Part shown: positions 45,860-56,229 of the stretch, piece after piece
How positions within the stretch are numbered: the stretch's first letter is position 1
Layout of the letters: the number at the start of each line of letters is the position of its first letter
Assembly: GCF_042242105.1 (NCBI RefSeq)
Contig: NC_092016.1
Coordinates: 2,352,501 to 2,416,500, forward strand
Reading direction: 5' to 3'
Length of the DNA: 64,000 nucleotides
DNA from: Pempheris klunzingeri
Lineage: Eukaryota > Chordata > Actinopteri > Acropomatiformes > Pempheridae
The notes under the pieces: model-generated
Seen by the model: only the letters and a program-made list of their open reading frames with translations
Told to the model about the DNA's origin: nothing
Databases searched by the model: none
Translations under genes and position numbers: made by a program

Positions 45860-48800
45860 CTGGAGAAAGTGACGATAAGAAAGAGAATGTAAACATCGAA
45901 ATGACAAATCTTCTCCCATGAAATGACAATGAAAGGGTCCCATGAACAAGATCCAAAGCCTGAGATCTTATTCCTCTGTGCCTTAGAGCTCTTTATTAAA
46001 ATGAACTCATGAGCCACAGTGCTGCACTGGGCGTCATGCTCCTTTATTAGTTTTAGTCACGCCGACACTGTACTTTATTTTTGTCCAGTCCTGCTGCCAA
46101 AAGTCACCACTACTAGTCCCCAACAAATGCTCTGTTTACATGCATCTGAAAAGCTTTTGTTAAAACTACAGAGCCCTTTGGAACATTATTTAGCCTTTTT
46201 AGAGAAGACACGTCGTAAAGCAAAAGCCTTAATGAATGCTTTGCACAAACAAGAGTTTGTTTGTGTGTGTGGGGCTTAACTCTGTTTAAAAATGGGTTAA
46301 ACAGCACACGTTTTCTCACAGTGCTGCACTCGGTCGTTCGTGTGAAAAGTGACAGAAATAGTTGTGGAAAGACTGAAAAAACACCTCCTTTCTCCTCAGT
46401 TACAGAGCTACAGATCCTTTAATGTGGCTGAAATATGTTGAATGTTAAATGATGTTTGCACCTTTGTTCATTTAAATGTTTTTCTGCAGCCACATGCACG
46501 AACGTACAGATCTTCCAGTCTTGAGTTTGTCTCTTAACTGCTGCGGGAGACTTTTTAATCAAACAGCCTTCTGCAACATCTGGAAGAAAACACCCCAGAT
46601 CGAAGATCTTCTTTCTGTTTCCACTCTCTCCGTCCTGCTCTGCTCTGTGCAGCAGCGTTAAAGATGTAGAGGGAGGAGAGCGAGACGCCACGCTGTCACA
46701 CTCAGCGGTGAGAACGTGTCTCCGTCTCCTAAACCACAGCGACAACCTCTGCAGCTCTCCGCCGCCCCACTTTGATCACAGCACAGAGAGGAGAGAGGAG
46801 AGAGTGGAGGATAAGAGTCTCTGCAGATGTCACAGCGTTCACTATAATACCAACAAAAGGGGAGAAGTCACAACATATTACGGAGATGTTTTTGGTTGAA
46901 AGACGGTTTATTCTTTTATATTCATGTTTTTTTTAGGGAGTTTTACTGTGATATCTGCTGACATAGCAAACATTTCAATAACTAAAACAGAACTGAGGAT
47001 GCTTTGATTTCTGATGTCAGTTACTGTAAAGGACGACATTATTTCATTACTGTTCCTTAACAGTGGCTTGTATATCACACTGGGTGTTTTTCCTGCACAC
47101 CGTCAGCACAAACTATGTTGAAAATGCATCAAAGTCATCAGCTGCCAGCTAAAAACTCGTTTATTAAAAGTCTATTACTTGAAAATGAGCCTGGGAAAAC
47201 AACAAACACACTTATTTCACTGTCCATTTCTTGAAAATCTTGGATTTATGATTAGAGGAAATTATGCAAAAGACAATGTAAAATATCTTCTAGCTCACAG
47301 ACAACTTGACATGTCGGGAATCAAACCTCTGACCCTGTAATCACTGGCTGACACACTCTCCTACAGCCACTCCAGATACAGATCATGACATCTGTTGTAA
47401 TTGTAAAAGTTTCATATAAAAAAAACCCATTTCACTGTTGTAATGTATTTTATCAGACAACAGTCTTAATTTTGTTTTTAATTATAATTCAGTTAAATCA
47501 CAATTTGGACCTCTAAAATATGACGACATCATATTATCATCAGGTAGGATTCTACTAAATACAATATGATAATACTGATTTATCGTCCTGCTCTCAACCT
47601 GAGGTCCGGGGACCTCCAGGGGTCGTTGAGGAGGCTCCAGGGGTCCCTAGAAAAATGGGGAATATTTTAATTTCACTATCAAATCTCCCCAATAAAAGAC
47701 TATAACAATGATTATTCTTCACACTTTCCACTGTTCATCCACAGTTATGGAACAACTGCATCTCATCATACGACCATCCCTGATACCACATCCCATCATA
47801 GACGCTATAAAGGAAGAGGACGTAGTGAAGCCGACGCTGAGGAGCCTTAAACCTGCATTCTTTCTAACGGCCAGCAGGAGGTGACTCTGCTGAAAGTGTC
47901 TTTTGATGAACAAATGATTTAGTCCTACTTCGGGTAAAACAGCCCATAAAGCCGGGGGGGCAGGACCACCACCTGGTGACCAATCAAACGCGGGTCCTGC
48001 TGAAATGACCATCACTTCTAGCTCTGAAATCAAGATGGTGACGCCCAAAATGCCAAAGCAGAGGCTAATGAACAGTCCACAGACCAACGGGTGACGTCAC
48101 AGTGTTTGTGTCCAGGTCTTTTATGCAGTCTGTTGGGCTCCTGACATTGAAAAAAGTTGAGATCGACTGCTTTAAAAAAATCATTTCGACCTCACTTTTT
48201 GAGTAACTGGAGCAAGTCTGCAATTAAAGTTTATGTGAGAGTTATTTTATCACTAAATCACAGCACTTTATCACTTCTCTTAAGGGCGGCTTTAACCTTG
48301 GCGGTGTGTGATTAGGCCGCATTCCTTCCAAATACACTGTGTAACTCCAGGAATGTGAAAGTTCACTGGATGTTTGTTTGGACACGTCGTCTCTGACACT
48401 TACAGCTGCCTGCTGATCTCATTCAGGAGCGGATCTGTGGGGTTTTCACCGGATTTTCTGAGCTGCAGGTTATTTATTGTTCCCTCTTGTTTCCTCAGAG
48501 CGCAGGACTCGCTCGCCGAGTTCCTCCGAGAATCAAGAATTCACACAGACACGCTAAAGGTGGATTACGAATAATTAGCAGCGCATTAAGAACATCACAG
48601 CATGCACGATCTCATTTGCAGGAGGCTCGACTACACTTACGGGGTTAAAGAAGGCCGGGGCACAAGTGGGCCACGCTAACACGGAGAGATGGGGGATGTT
48701 TAATTGGGATGTTGGGGCCTGTTTGTGTTCTCCTGCTCCTGGTTGCCTTATTTATGGATGAGCATCATAAAAAAACAGGACTTTCTCTTGAGCCTGCTGC

Positions 48801-48953
48801 TAATATGGAGGCAAAGCTTTGAAGTGCTGTGCAGAGTTTTCATATCCTGTGAATAATGCAACCTTCATCCATATCTGCTTTGTATTTAGCTTCAGAGCCG
48901 TTCGGGCACACACAAACACACACTCTGTGCCACAAGCAGACAAAAACTGCTTC

Positions 48954-49003
<50 letters not shown>

Positions 49004-50950
49004 CTTTATATAAAAAACCCAAATGCATACACACACAAGTTTTATTGCACAAGGTCGTGCCCCAAAGGCTCAAAGTTTAAATGCCAATATTTCAGCACAA
49101 ACACCTTCCTCCACCTCAGCTAAGGGAGTGGGATGAGACAACACACACACACACACACATATAAAAACAACACAAAAACAAAATACAAGGATTTAATAAA
49201 TCTACTGCAAGGACAGAAACCAGCAGACAAACAAAAAAACTCTAATTAATTCAAGCTAATGCTGGAAATAAGCTGTTTGTTGCAATAACTTGGTACAGAC
49301 ATGCAGGATAAACTGTGCCCCCATGCAGCTGCTGGCTGTTTAAATACTTTTTTTGGAAAGTGGGACAAACTAGTTGAAGTTTCAGAGTCATTGCACATCT
49401 TATTAGTTAAATTATTATATTATTAGAACCAAATAAGTTCCTTTCAATATCAATTCAAGGAAAATCTACATATGGAATCAGGCTGAGGCTGCAACTCATG
49501 ATTCTTTTCATTATTGACTCATCTGGTAGTGATTCCCTCCAATGGGTTACTGATGTTGGTATGTGTCGTCGTATCTCTGCAGGATTTGTTGCTGCAGCTA
49601 TACCACACACCACTAAATGAATTAAAAGTGTTGCGCATCATTTTGGGTTTGGTAGATTAAACACGGAGAAGAAAGCTTGAGGCTGAATGTAGTTCAGTGA
49701 ATGTTACACTGTGCACCAAACCACAGGGGGTCAGTCAGCATGTTGTCATTTGGCAGAACAAAGTGATCTATGTGCAGAAACAGGCGTCTCACCTTGATGG
49801 CGTAGTTGACCAGTGGGTCCTTGGCGTAGGAGGCGGTGTAGTACACAGCATCCCCTGCCTCACAGCAGGGCTTCCCAGTGGTCAGCCTGAAGTGGGACCA
49901 GCTGTCAGTGCCAAACCTCAAGTGATCCTTCTGACCAGCCATGAAACGGTCCTCGCACTTTGCCGCCAGCTTCCGCAGTGTGTCTGTGTGGAGCCCCCGG
50001 ATCCTTCCCACCACCTCATCCCAGCTGTCTAACCCCCGGTACAGAGCAGGTCTCTGGGCTTTGGAAGCTCCTCCAGCAGCAGCAGCAGCAGCAGCTCGCC
50101 CTGCTGTCCGACCCCTTCCCGCCAGAGACTCTGTGCTGGGGTAGGCCCTCCTCTCTCTGCCGGTGGTGGCACTGGGGGCAGCAGATGCAGGTTGGGGAAC
50201 CAGGGAGGACGTGCTGTTAGTCGGGCGGCCCTTGCTGGCAGCCGTGGCGGCCGACGGCCTCTCCAGGGAGTCCCCGCTCTCGTGGTCGTGGGCTCGATGA
50301 GGCTCGGAGCTGAGAGAGGAGCTCTGGCTCGCCGTCTCCCAGGTGGAGTCCAGGTCGTACAGAGGGTTGGCCACACTCAGGTTGGTGCCCCCAGGTTTAG
50401 CCTCAGCCCGGGGTCTCAGGACTCCCTGGCCTGGATCTTTGGCTCCCAGGCTGGGTTCGGTACTGGAGCGAGGTACGGCCTTCTTAGGCAGTGGTGGTGG
50501 GGTGGCCTTAGGGGCCGGCTGCTCAGCCAGGACGTCCAGGTCAATGGAGGCCAAGGTGTCGTTGGATGCTTTGATGTTTCGTGGCTGTTTCAATGGGATC
50601 ATGTTGGCTCTGGATTGACCTGGAGGGAGAAAGATGACAAACATGTTTACTGCATGGATGAGAATCAGAGCAACACTGCACAATGATGTGACATCACTAC
50701 ATTTACAATCACTAACCCAAGAAGTCTGCTTTGGTGGAAAGGAGCAAAGGACAGTCAAGTACAGTTTGAGGTATTTGTCCTTTACTACTCCATATTTACT
50801 CCATTGCAGATTGAGATTGTACATGAGCTTGAAACCTGATCATCTTGATGAAGATCAAACTCCCCAGCAGAACGTAAAACTGGTTAAAAACAAGCGTTTA
50901 TATGCAATAAAGTAACTAAATATAATATGGATGTACTGTAATCTAATGAG

Positions 50951-50984
<34 letters not shown>

Positions 50985-53766
50985 TAAGTATTTTTAAATT
51001 GTTGTATTGCCACTAATATATCTAAGAATAAATCCTTAGTTTATGCCAAATAAATGAAAAAAGCAAAATATCTGAAGTTGCTGAGTTCATCTTTTTAAGG
51101 TTCAGCCACTCGTTGCTGCTTAGATGACAATTTTGATTTTACATTTCCCTCATTGTGGTCCTTTTAGTGATTTCAGCGGCCAAGCTTGGCTCTAATAGTC
51201 TGATAAAAGGGATCGAATGTGATTTGACATTTGACACTGAATGTGTCTTTCGTAAAAAAAGTCAAAACAGATAAAAATGAATGATTCCACATCAGCTCCC
51301 GTCTTATTTCTCCCACGTGGCGTTCACAGACGCCCACTGGCTTGCTGCCTCTCATGAAGGCCAGAGGCCGACACGAGGTTGTGCGCTGCGGCACGTGAGG
51401 GAACCAACCGGTGGCCCCGAGGAGAATTCAAGCCAGAGAGCAGGACAGCTGGGCACCAGCCGTCCCTCCAACCATCCGGCTGCCCGACTCAATCTGCAGG
51501 TCTGTTCTGCAGTGAGGCTTAAAGAGGCAGCATGGAGAGCACATTCATCAGTGGCTTCAAGTGACCTTATTTTCTGGGATGGCGGTGGAAGGGAATCGGA
51601 GGGTTGAGGGGTTGATTGGACTCCCTCGATGCTCTCTGGAGTCGAGGCAGATGGGTCAGAGACACGTGTCTGACAAGATGAAAGCAACAGAGGAGTCGCG
51701 CTGCTTCTGTGATGGGAATGAAACAGCCTGGTAGCTTTAACGACGTGGGTGTGCAAGGTCACAGACGAGCAGCTTTTAACTCACCAGGGAACACCCCAAT
51801 TTCTTGGAAGATCAAGATGAGATGAGTGGCTGCTGACTGTTATAAGACGATGTCTTCAAAGTCACATCTTTCATCAAATTACTTTTTCGCGTCCCTACGG
51901 TAAAGGAACCGGCCTCGACAAGCAGATGCTACTGATTCCAATCATTTGTTAAACGATAGGAGCGACTCCTCACGTGTGTGCCACGCTGCCATCATCTTAT
52001 GAAAGCAGAAGAAGCCTTAAGGAAGAGCAGTCTGGATGAAGTAAATGAGTCTCGGTAATCCTCAATCTGCAGTAATCCAGCCAAGGAAGCAGCCGTCTCC
52101 TGCGTCCAGTCGTGGGGATCTTCAGTTGCAGCGACGTGGCTGTGACTTAACTACATTACGTAAGACTCACTCAGTCTGTAATGGTCAAACAGCCTGAATG
52201 GAAGAATTAAAAACCCCACATCTAACAGGAGCACATCACACGGCAACTAATCATCATTTACGGTGCTGATTAATCTCCCAGTTGTTGTCAGATTGATCTG
52301 TTGATTGTTTAGTAGAAATGTCAGTGGAAAAAGAGATGAGCAGAATTGTTCAGAGCCCAAAGTTGACGTCATCAAATGTTTTACTTTTATAAAAAGAAAT
52401 AATAAAATATAAAACACGTGAGGAAACTTTTCAGTTTCTTTATTTGACCTGTGATTTCCTAACTGAAGTATTATTCAGTGTGTTTTAATCACACTGTGAA
52501 AGATCAGATCGACCTATAATCTTATGAAACAAACAGTGTTAACAGATGACAGAGAGATAAATAAACTAAAACCCTCAAAAGAATAACTGAAATCATCTCA
52601 TTCACTGCAAAACCTGTTCAGCTGTGGTAATTCTCTCTACTTCCTCAATCTAAATGTGGGTATCGACACATGCAAACTGCCCCAATGTCACCAGAAACCA
52701 AACAGGCTGAAGCTGCTAAAGAAGATTGCCTGCAACATAAATTCTCCAGCAGGGTTGAATTCATTATCAAATGTTTAATCTACACCTTAGAAGTGGAGGA
52801 GAAACACTCCCCTCCTCACACACGGCACATAATCTTCCTGTAACACTTTCAAATGGAAAGAAAATGAATGACTGTCTACCTGGATGAATATATACACACA
52901 TATAGTGTGTGTAAATATACATATTAAGACGTTTCATTCACAGTTTTAGAGACAAGGATTCTCCGACACTCTTCTGTGAGGAGGTGAAGGAACTTGTTGC
53001 CGTGGCTCAGAGATTACTGTTCAGCCATCGTGCCGCAATCAAACTAACTCTGACACTGTAACAAGAGGAGGCGATGGAGGGGGTGGGGAGAATAAAGACA
53101 AACAGAGGGGAGGAATGAAGTGAGAGCTGGGGAGTGGGTGGCAAAAAGTGAGGAGAAATGAGAGAAAGAAGGAGTGAAAGACAAAGAGACGAGGGGGAGA
53201 GAGGGGGAGACACACGCAGAGACGGGTGATGAAAGAGACGAACGCTGCGAGAGGAGGAGGAGGAGGAGAAAACAAGAAAAACAAGCCTACCTCAATTCCA
53301 CTAATGCCTCAAAGTTTGTAGGCAAACACAGTGCGGCAGCTGTGCGGAGCTGCAGAGGGAGATGCTTTTCTCTGCTTCCATCCCTGAGAGTGTGTGCGGA
53401 GACGCTGGTGCCAACAGGCAGGCTCACAACTCCCACCAATGCTGGAGATTTCTCACTGAGCGAGACAGCGAGCGCTCTGCCTCCTACTGCCTGATGCTCT
53501 GATTAAAACACAAGTGTGTGTATTCTGTGTATATATATATATAAATATAAATAGAGCCAGTGAGAGGGAGAGAGAGCACACTTCTGCTTGCTAAGTGAAT
53601 GTGATTGTACACTAAAGTGTGTGAGCAGAGAGGATTACTGGGTCCGACACACACAGTGGAGGCAGAGCATGTCTGTTTCTGCACTTCTGACAAGGAAAAT
53701 AGACAAAATAGACAAAATAGAAATGGAAACGTCACGCTCAGCGGCCGCGACATTAATGTTGCAGGC

Positions 53767-53798
<32 letters not shown>

Positions 53799-53977
53799 CT
53801 CACAACAAAAATGACCTATTGTACTGTGCGCTGAACACACACACTCCTGCCTTGTTCCTCATTAGCAGCATGCAGAAGAGAAAACTCAGGCTGCAGGCAG
53901 CTCGTCGAGCGTCATCCAGGGAGCTTTTAACACATTCACAATACATCCATCCGCAGAGCTGGTGTGTATTCTGAGCC

Positions 53978-54008
<31 letters not shown>

Positions 54009-54170
54009 TGTAGCCTGCACAGACCCATGTAAACTAATTAGAGCAATGACACGTAAACACAAACAAACACTGTCCCACAAGACCACCCTCACACAACAAG
54101 GTGAGGAAACTTCATATGTGCATCTGCTCCATTAACACTCTCTACTTTACCGCTTTCTGTTGATTTTTGT

Positions 54171-54207
<37 letters not shown>

Positions 54208-56229
54208 CTTCCTGTTTGACAGCTGTGCCTGCTCCTCTTCTCCTCCTCCTCTTATTGCTGCAGAAGTCTGATCCTGATGTGCTCATCATTCCCTCACCGT
54301 GTCTAATGATGAAATGTCCACATGGTCAAAAACAGGCTCCAAAATGGGGGCTGTAGCAGAGGGACTTCCTCATCATGGTGATGGAGGAATAATAATAATG
54401 CTGCAGTCTGTAGCAGTATCATAAAGAAGAGGGTTTACCAGAACTATTCGGGGCCTATTTGTCATTTAATATAGATATTTTAGACATCTGTCCCTCTTGC
54501 CATTTACATCTGAAACAATGGGCTTGAATGAGGCAGCAGTGCACTTGAGTTTTATGTTTTTAGGAGGCTTTAAAAGGCTTTGTAGATGTGCACATGCTTC
54601 TTAATGACTGTCTAATAGTTTCCTTTTACCTTAAAGCGTTATTACTACACCACACTTGAGCCTCTAATGATGTTAAGAACGAGACAGCAACAACAGAAAT
54701 GCAGAATTACAGCAGCGCGGCTTCTCTGCGTGCCTCTAACTAACTCTAAGTGTGTATTTACACTGGGAAGCTCGGGTTTGTCTTTTTATTCCTCCTGCAA
54801 GCTGCAGAGAAGATCGGATTTGTGCACCACAAGCAGAGGAGCCGAGGGGTGAATAATTCAGGCTGTGGAGGAGCCACGAACTTGTAATGTCTTTTTCAAA
54901 CTGGACTTGAACATCGCAGTGTCAGACCAGACTATTAGGAATCGACAGAACAGTAGAATAAGTAGTTTCAGAGATAATATGATGATAAAAGCTACTCTGA
55001 TATGAAGACTGAGGTCAATAACGTATCATTTACCTTTAGTATTATTATTATCATAATGTGTGTATTACATATATGGCAGAGAGACAGAGGAGAATAGAAA
55101 GAGCAGGATGGTAATCTGCTGTTTACTGTGACTGAGAGACTCTCTGTACATTTCTGCAGGTCCCATGAATGTGCTCAGGAAAACAGCTCTGATTAAAATT
55201 GGTCCCTGCACAACAGCAGCAGAAGCAGCTCGACAAGAAGGAGAACCAACCTCAGGGCAGAGACTTCCACCTCTAGCTGAAATAATGTATTTTAAATTAC
55301 TCTAGACTCCGAGCGGCAGGCTGTGGGTGACAAGATGTGTCGAGATTTTTGAGCTCCAGCTGTTTTGGCAGGGAATAAATTATGACTTGTCACACGTGGA
55401 GGTGTGCTGCTGCCGAGGAAAAGTCAAACCTGCTGTTTCAGAGCAAAGTGAACTGCAAGTGAAGTCAGTTTTTATCTGTTTGGCTCAATATTACAAGTCA
55501 CACTCCAGACTCCAGTCGGCTTCCAGCAATGCTACTGTGAACACACCACACAGATGTATCATACTTTCTTTTCTGTCAAAAACATAGAATCTGCATTCGG
55601 TTTAATAAAAAATAAACAAAAAAAAAAACCTTTTACAGCCCAAACACTGTGGCGTTTTACCATTTCTACTTTTGGTCATTGCTCTGAGAGAAATGTAATT
55701 GCTTCTGCAGCTTCTTTTTTCACCTTTTCTTCCCATGTTTCTCTTCACCTTTTCATAAGAAGCACCTGCTGAGATGCTAGTTCACTCTATTATGACAGCA
55801 AACAGTGTCCATACATAAAGAAGTGGTGGTTCTAGTCGGAGAATCAGTCCTACGCAGAGGGAACGTGCTCGTTTGGACAATAAAAGCTTGCAAACTAACC
55901 CACACAGCACAGTTAGATTTAGGTAAATGCTTCAGGCTTTGTCAGACACCAAGAAGAAAATCTTTGGTGTGTTGTTCTTACCCAGGTTGCTGTATGTGGC
56001 ACTGCACTGGCTGGAGGCGGTGGAGTGGGAGTGATGGGAGTGATTCCCGTCCTCCTCTGGCTCTCCGAGGCTGGCGCTGCCCTCGCTGGCCGACGCTGGT
56101 GTGGCAACCTGGTTGGCATGGCCCTCCTCGCCCTCCCCAAGCACCAGCCCCAGATTCACTCTGGCAGGAAGGGAGACGGCACCGGGCAGCTCCCGATCCC
56201 CGGCACTGCTGGCACCGCCTGGTACCTGG
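44468..56229 (-). CDS. peak1: PEAK1 pseudokinase scaffold, 3' three exons (5' part beyond window)
   Basis: Minus-strand exons 56229-55982, 50619-49793 and 45859-44468 (stop TGA 44470-44468) join in phase and encode about 822 residues. PEAK1 is a cytoskeleton- and focal-adhesion-associated scaffold acting downstream of Src and growth-factor receptors. The first exon ends in SSQCSATYSNLG, which continues as QSRANMIPLKQPR in the next; this matches PEAK1. The CRK-type SH3 ligand PPPLPKK and the PTB-type motif ANPLYDLD follow, then the N-terminal helices, the pseudokinase and the C-terminal dimerisation helices. Human PEAK1 (about 1,746 residues) has a very large N-terminal exon not present here, so the gene runs off the right edge. 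PRAG1 and PEAK3 are relatives, but the motifs fit PEAK1 better. Confidence 0.9.
44535..44571. repeat. Coding hexanucleotide repeat (GGCTCT)n
   Basis: Five to six GGCTCT units on the plus strand encode consecutive Gln-Ser pairs in the C-terminal tail of PEAK1 on the minus strand. A 6-bp unit changes protein length by two residues per repeat without breaking the frame. Confidence 0.9.
47270..47400 (-). repeat. tRNA-derived SINE-like fragment
   Basis: On the minus strand GGTTTGATTCC (47327-47317) fits a polymerase III B box, and GGCTGTAGGAGAGTGTGTCA about 50 bp upstream is a plausible degenerate A box. The following ACATGTCAAGTTGTCTGTGA resembles a fish SINE body. It is not a functional tRNA: no cloverleaf is evident. 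Confidence 0.45.
47586..48170. repeat. Degenerate hAT-like repeat with SINE-like interior
   Basis: The left end CTGCTCTCAACCTGAGGTCC and the reverse complement of the right end, GCAGTCGATCTCAACTTTTT, resemble inverted repeats of hAT elements with CTCAACC-type ends. The interior contains CCAACGGGTGACGTCACAGT followed by TTTATGCAGTCTG, a block I recognise as common in teleost repeats. Borders and family are approximate. Confidence 0.4.
49793..50619 (-). CDS. peak1: peak1 middle exon: SH3/PTB motifs and N-terminal pseudokinase helices
   Basis: 827 bp, about 275 codons, split codon G|GT at its 5' edge. In order: QSRANMIPLKQPRNIK; the proline motif ATPPPLPKKAVPRSSTEP, fitting a CRK-type SH3 ligand; ANPLYDLDSTWETAS, an NPxY motif that binds SHC1 PTB in human PEAK1; GDSLERP; a low-complexity stretch with seven consecutive Ala; LYRGLDSWDEVVGRIRGLHT and the helix LAAKCEDRFMAGQKDHLRFG; and CCEAGDAVYYTASYAKDPLV, ending at YAIK. 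The first pseudokinase strands are therefore split between this exon and the last. Confidence 0.92.
50620..55981. other. peak1 intron with microsatellites
   Basis: No exon recognised. Holds an AT array (50953-50982), a polypurine zone at 53060-53280, and three CA arrays (53768-53795, 53979-54005, 54174-54206) within about 450 bp. Confidence 0.6.
55982..56229 (-). CDS. peak1: peak1 upstream exon
   Basis: 248 bp between a TCTGCAG acceptor and a GG|GTAAGA donor. It encodes QVPGGASSAGDRELPGAVSL, a Glu/Gly stretch, ATPASASEGSASLGEPEEDG, HSHHSHSTASS and QCSATYSNL plus the split Gly codon completed in the next exon. TYSNLG corresponds to a tyrosine-containing segment of human PEAK1. The exon begins with one base of a split codon, so another coding exon lies upstream, beyond what I can recognise. 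Confidence 0.88.

Larger units (their letters stand above)
45860..49792. other. peak1 intron with dispersed repeats
   Basis: No exon seen. Contents noticed: a tRNA-derived SINE-like fragment (about 47270-47400), a hAT/SINE-like repeat (about 47586-48170), CA tracts (48957-48990 and 49141-49160) and an AT-rich, motif-dense stretch at 48540-48780 that could be a conserved non-coding element. Confidence 0.5.

Noticed and set aside
44492-45872. Several long plus-strand frames (up to 186 codons) opposite the peak1 last exon
   Set aside because: They are antisense shadows of a GC-rich coding exon; the minus frame has clear PEAK1 homology and splice signals.
47270-47400. A functional tRNA gene
   Set aside because: A B-box-like sequence is present but no cloverleaf or intact anticodon arm is evident; a SINE remnant fits better.
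49697-50686. Plus-strand frames of 111-164 codons opposite the peak1 middle exon
   Set aside because: Antisense shadows; no family resemblance and no independent signals.
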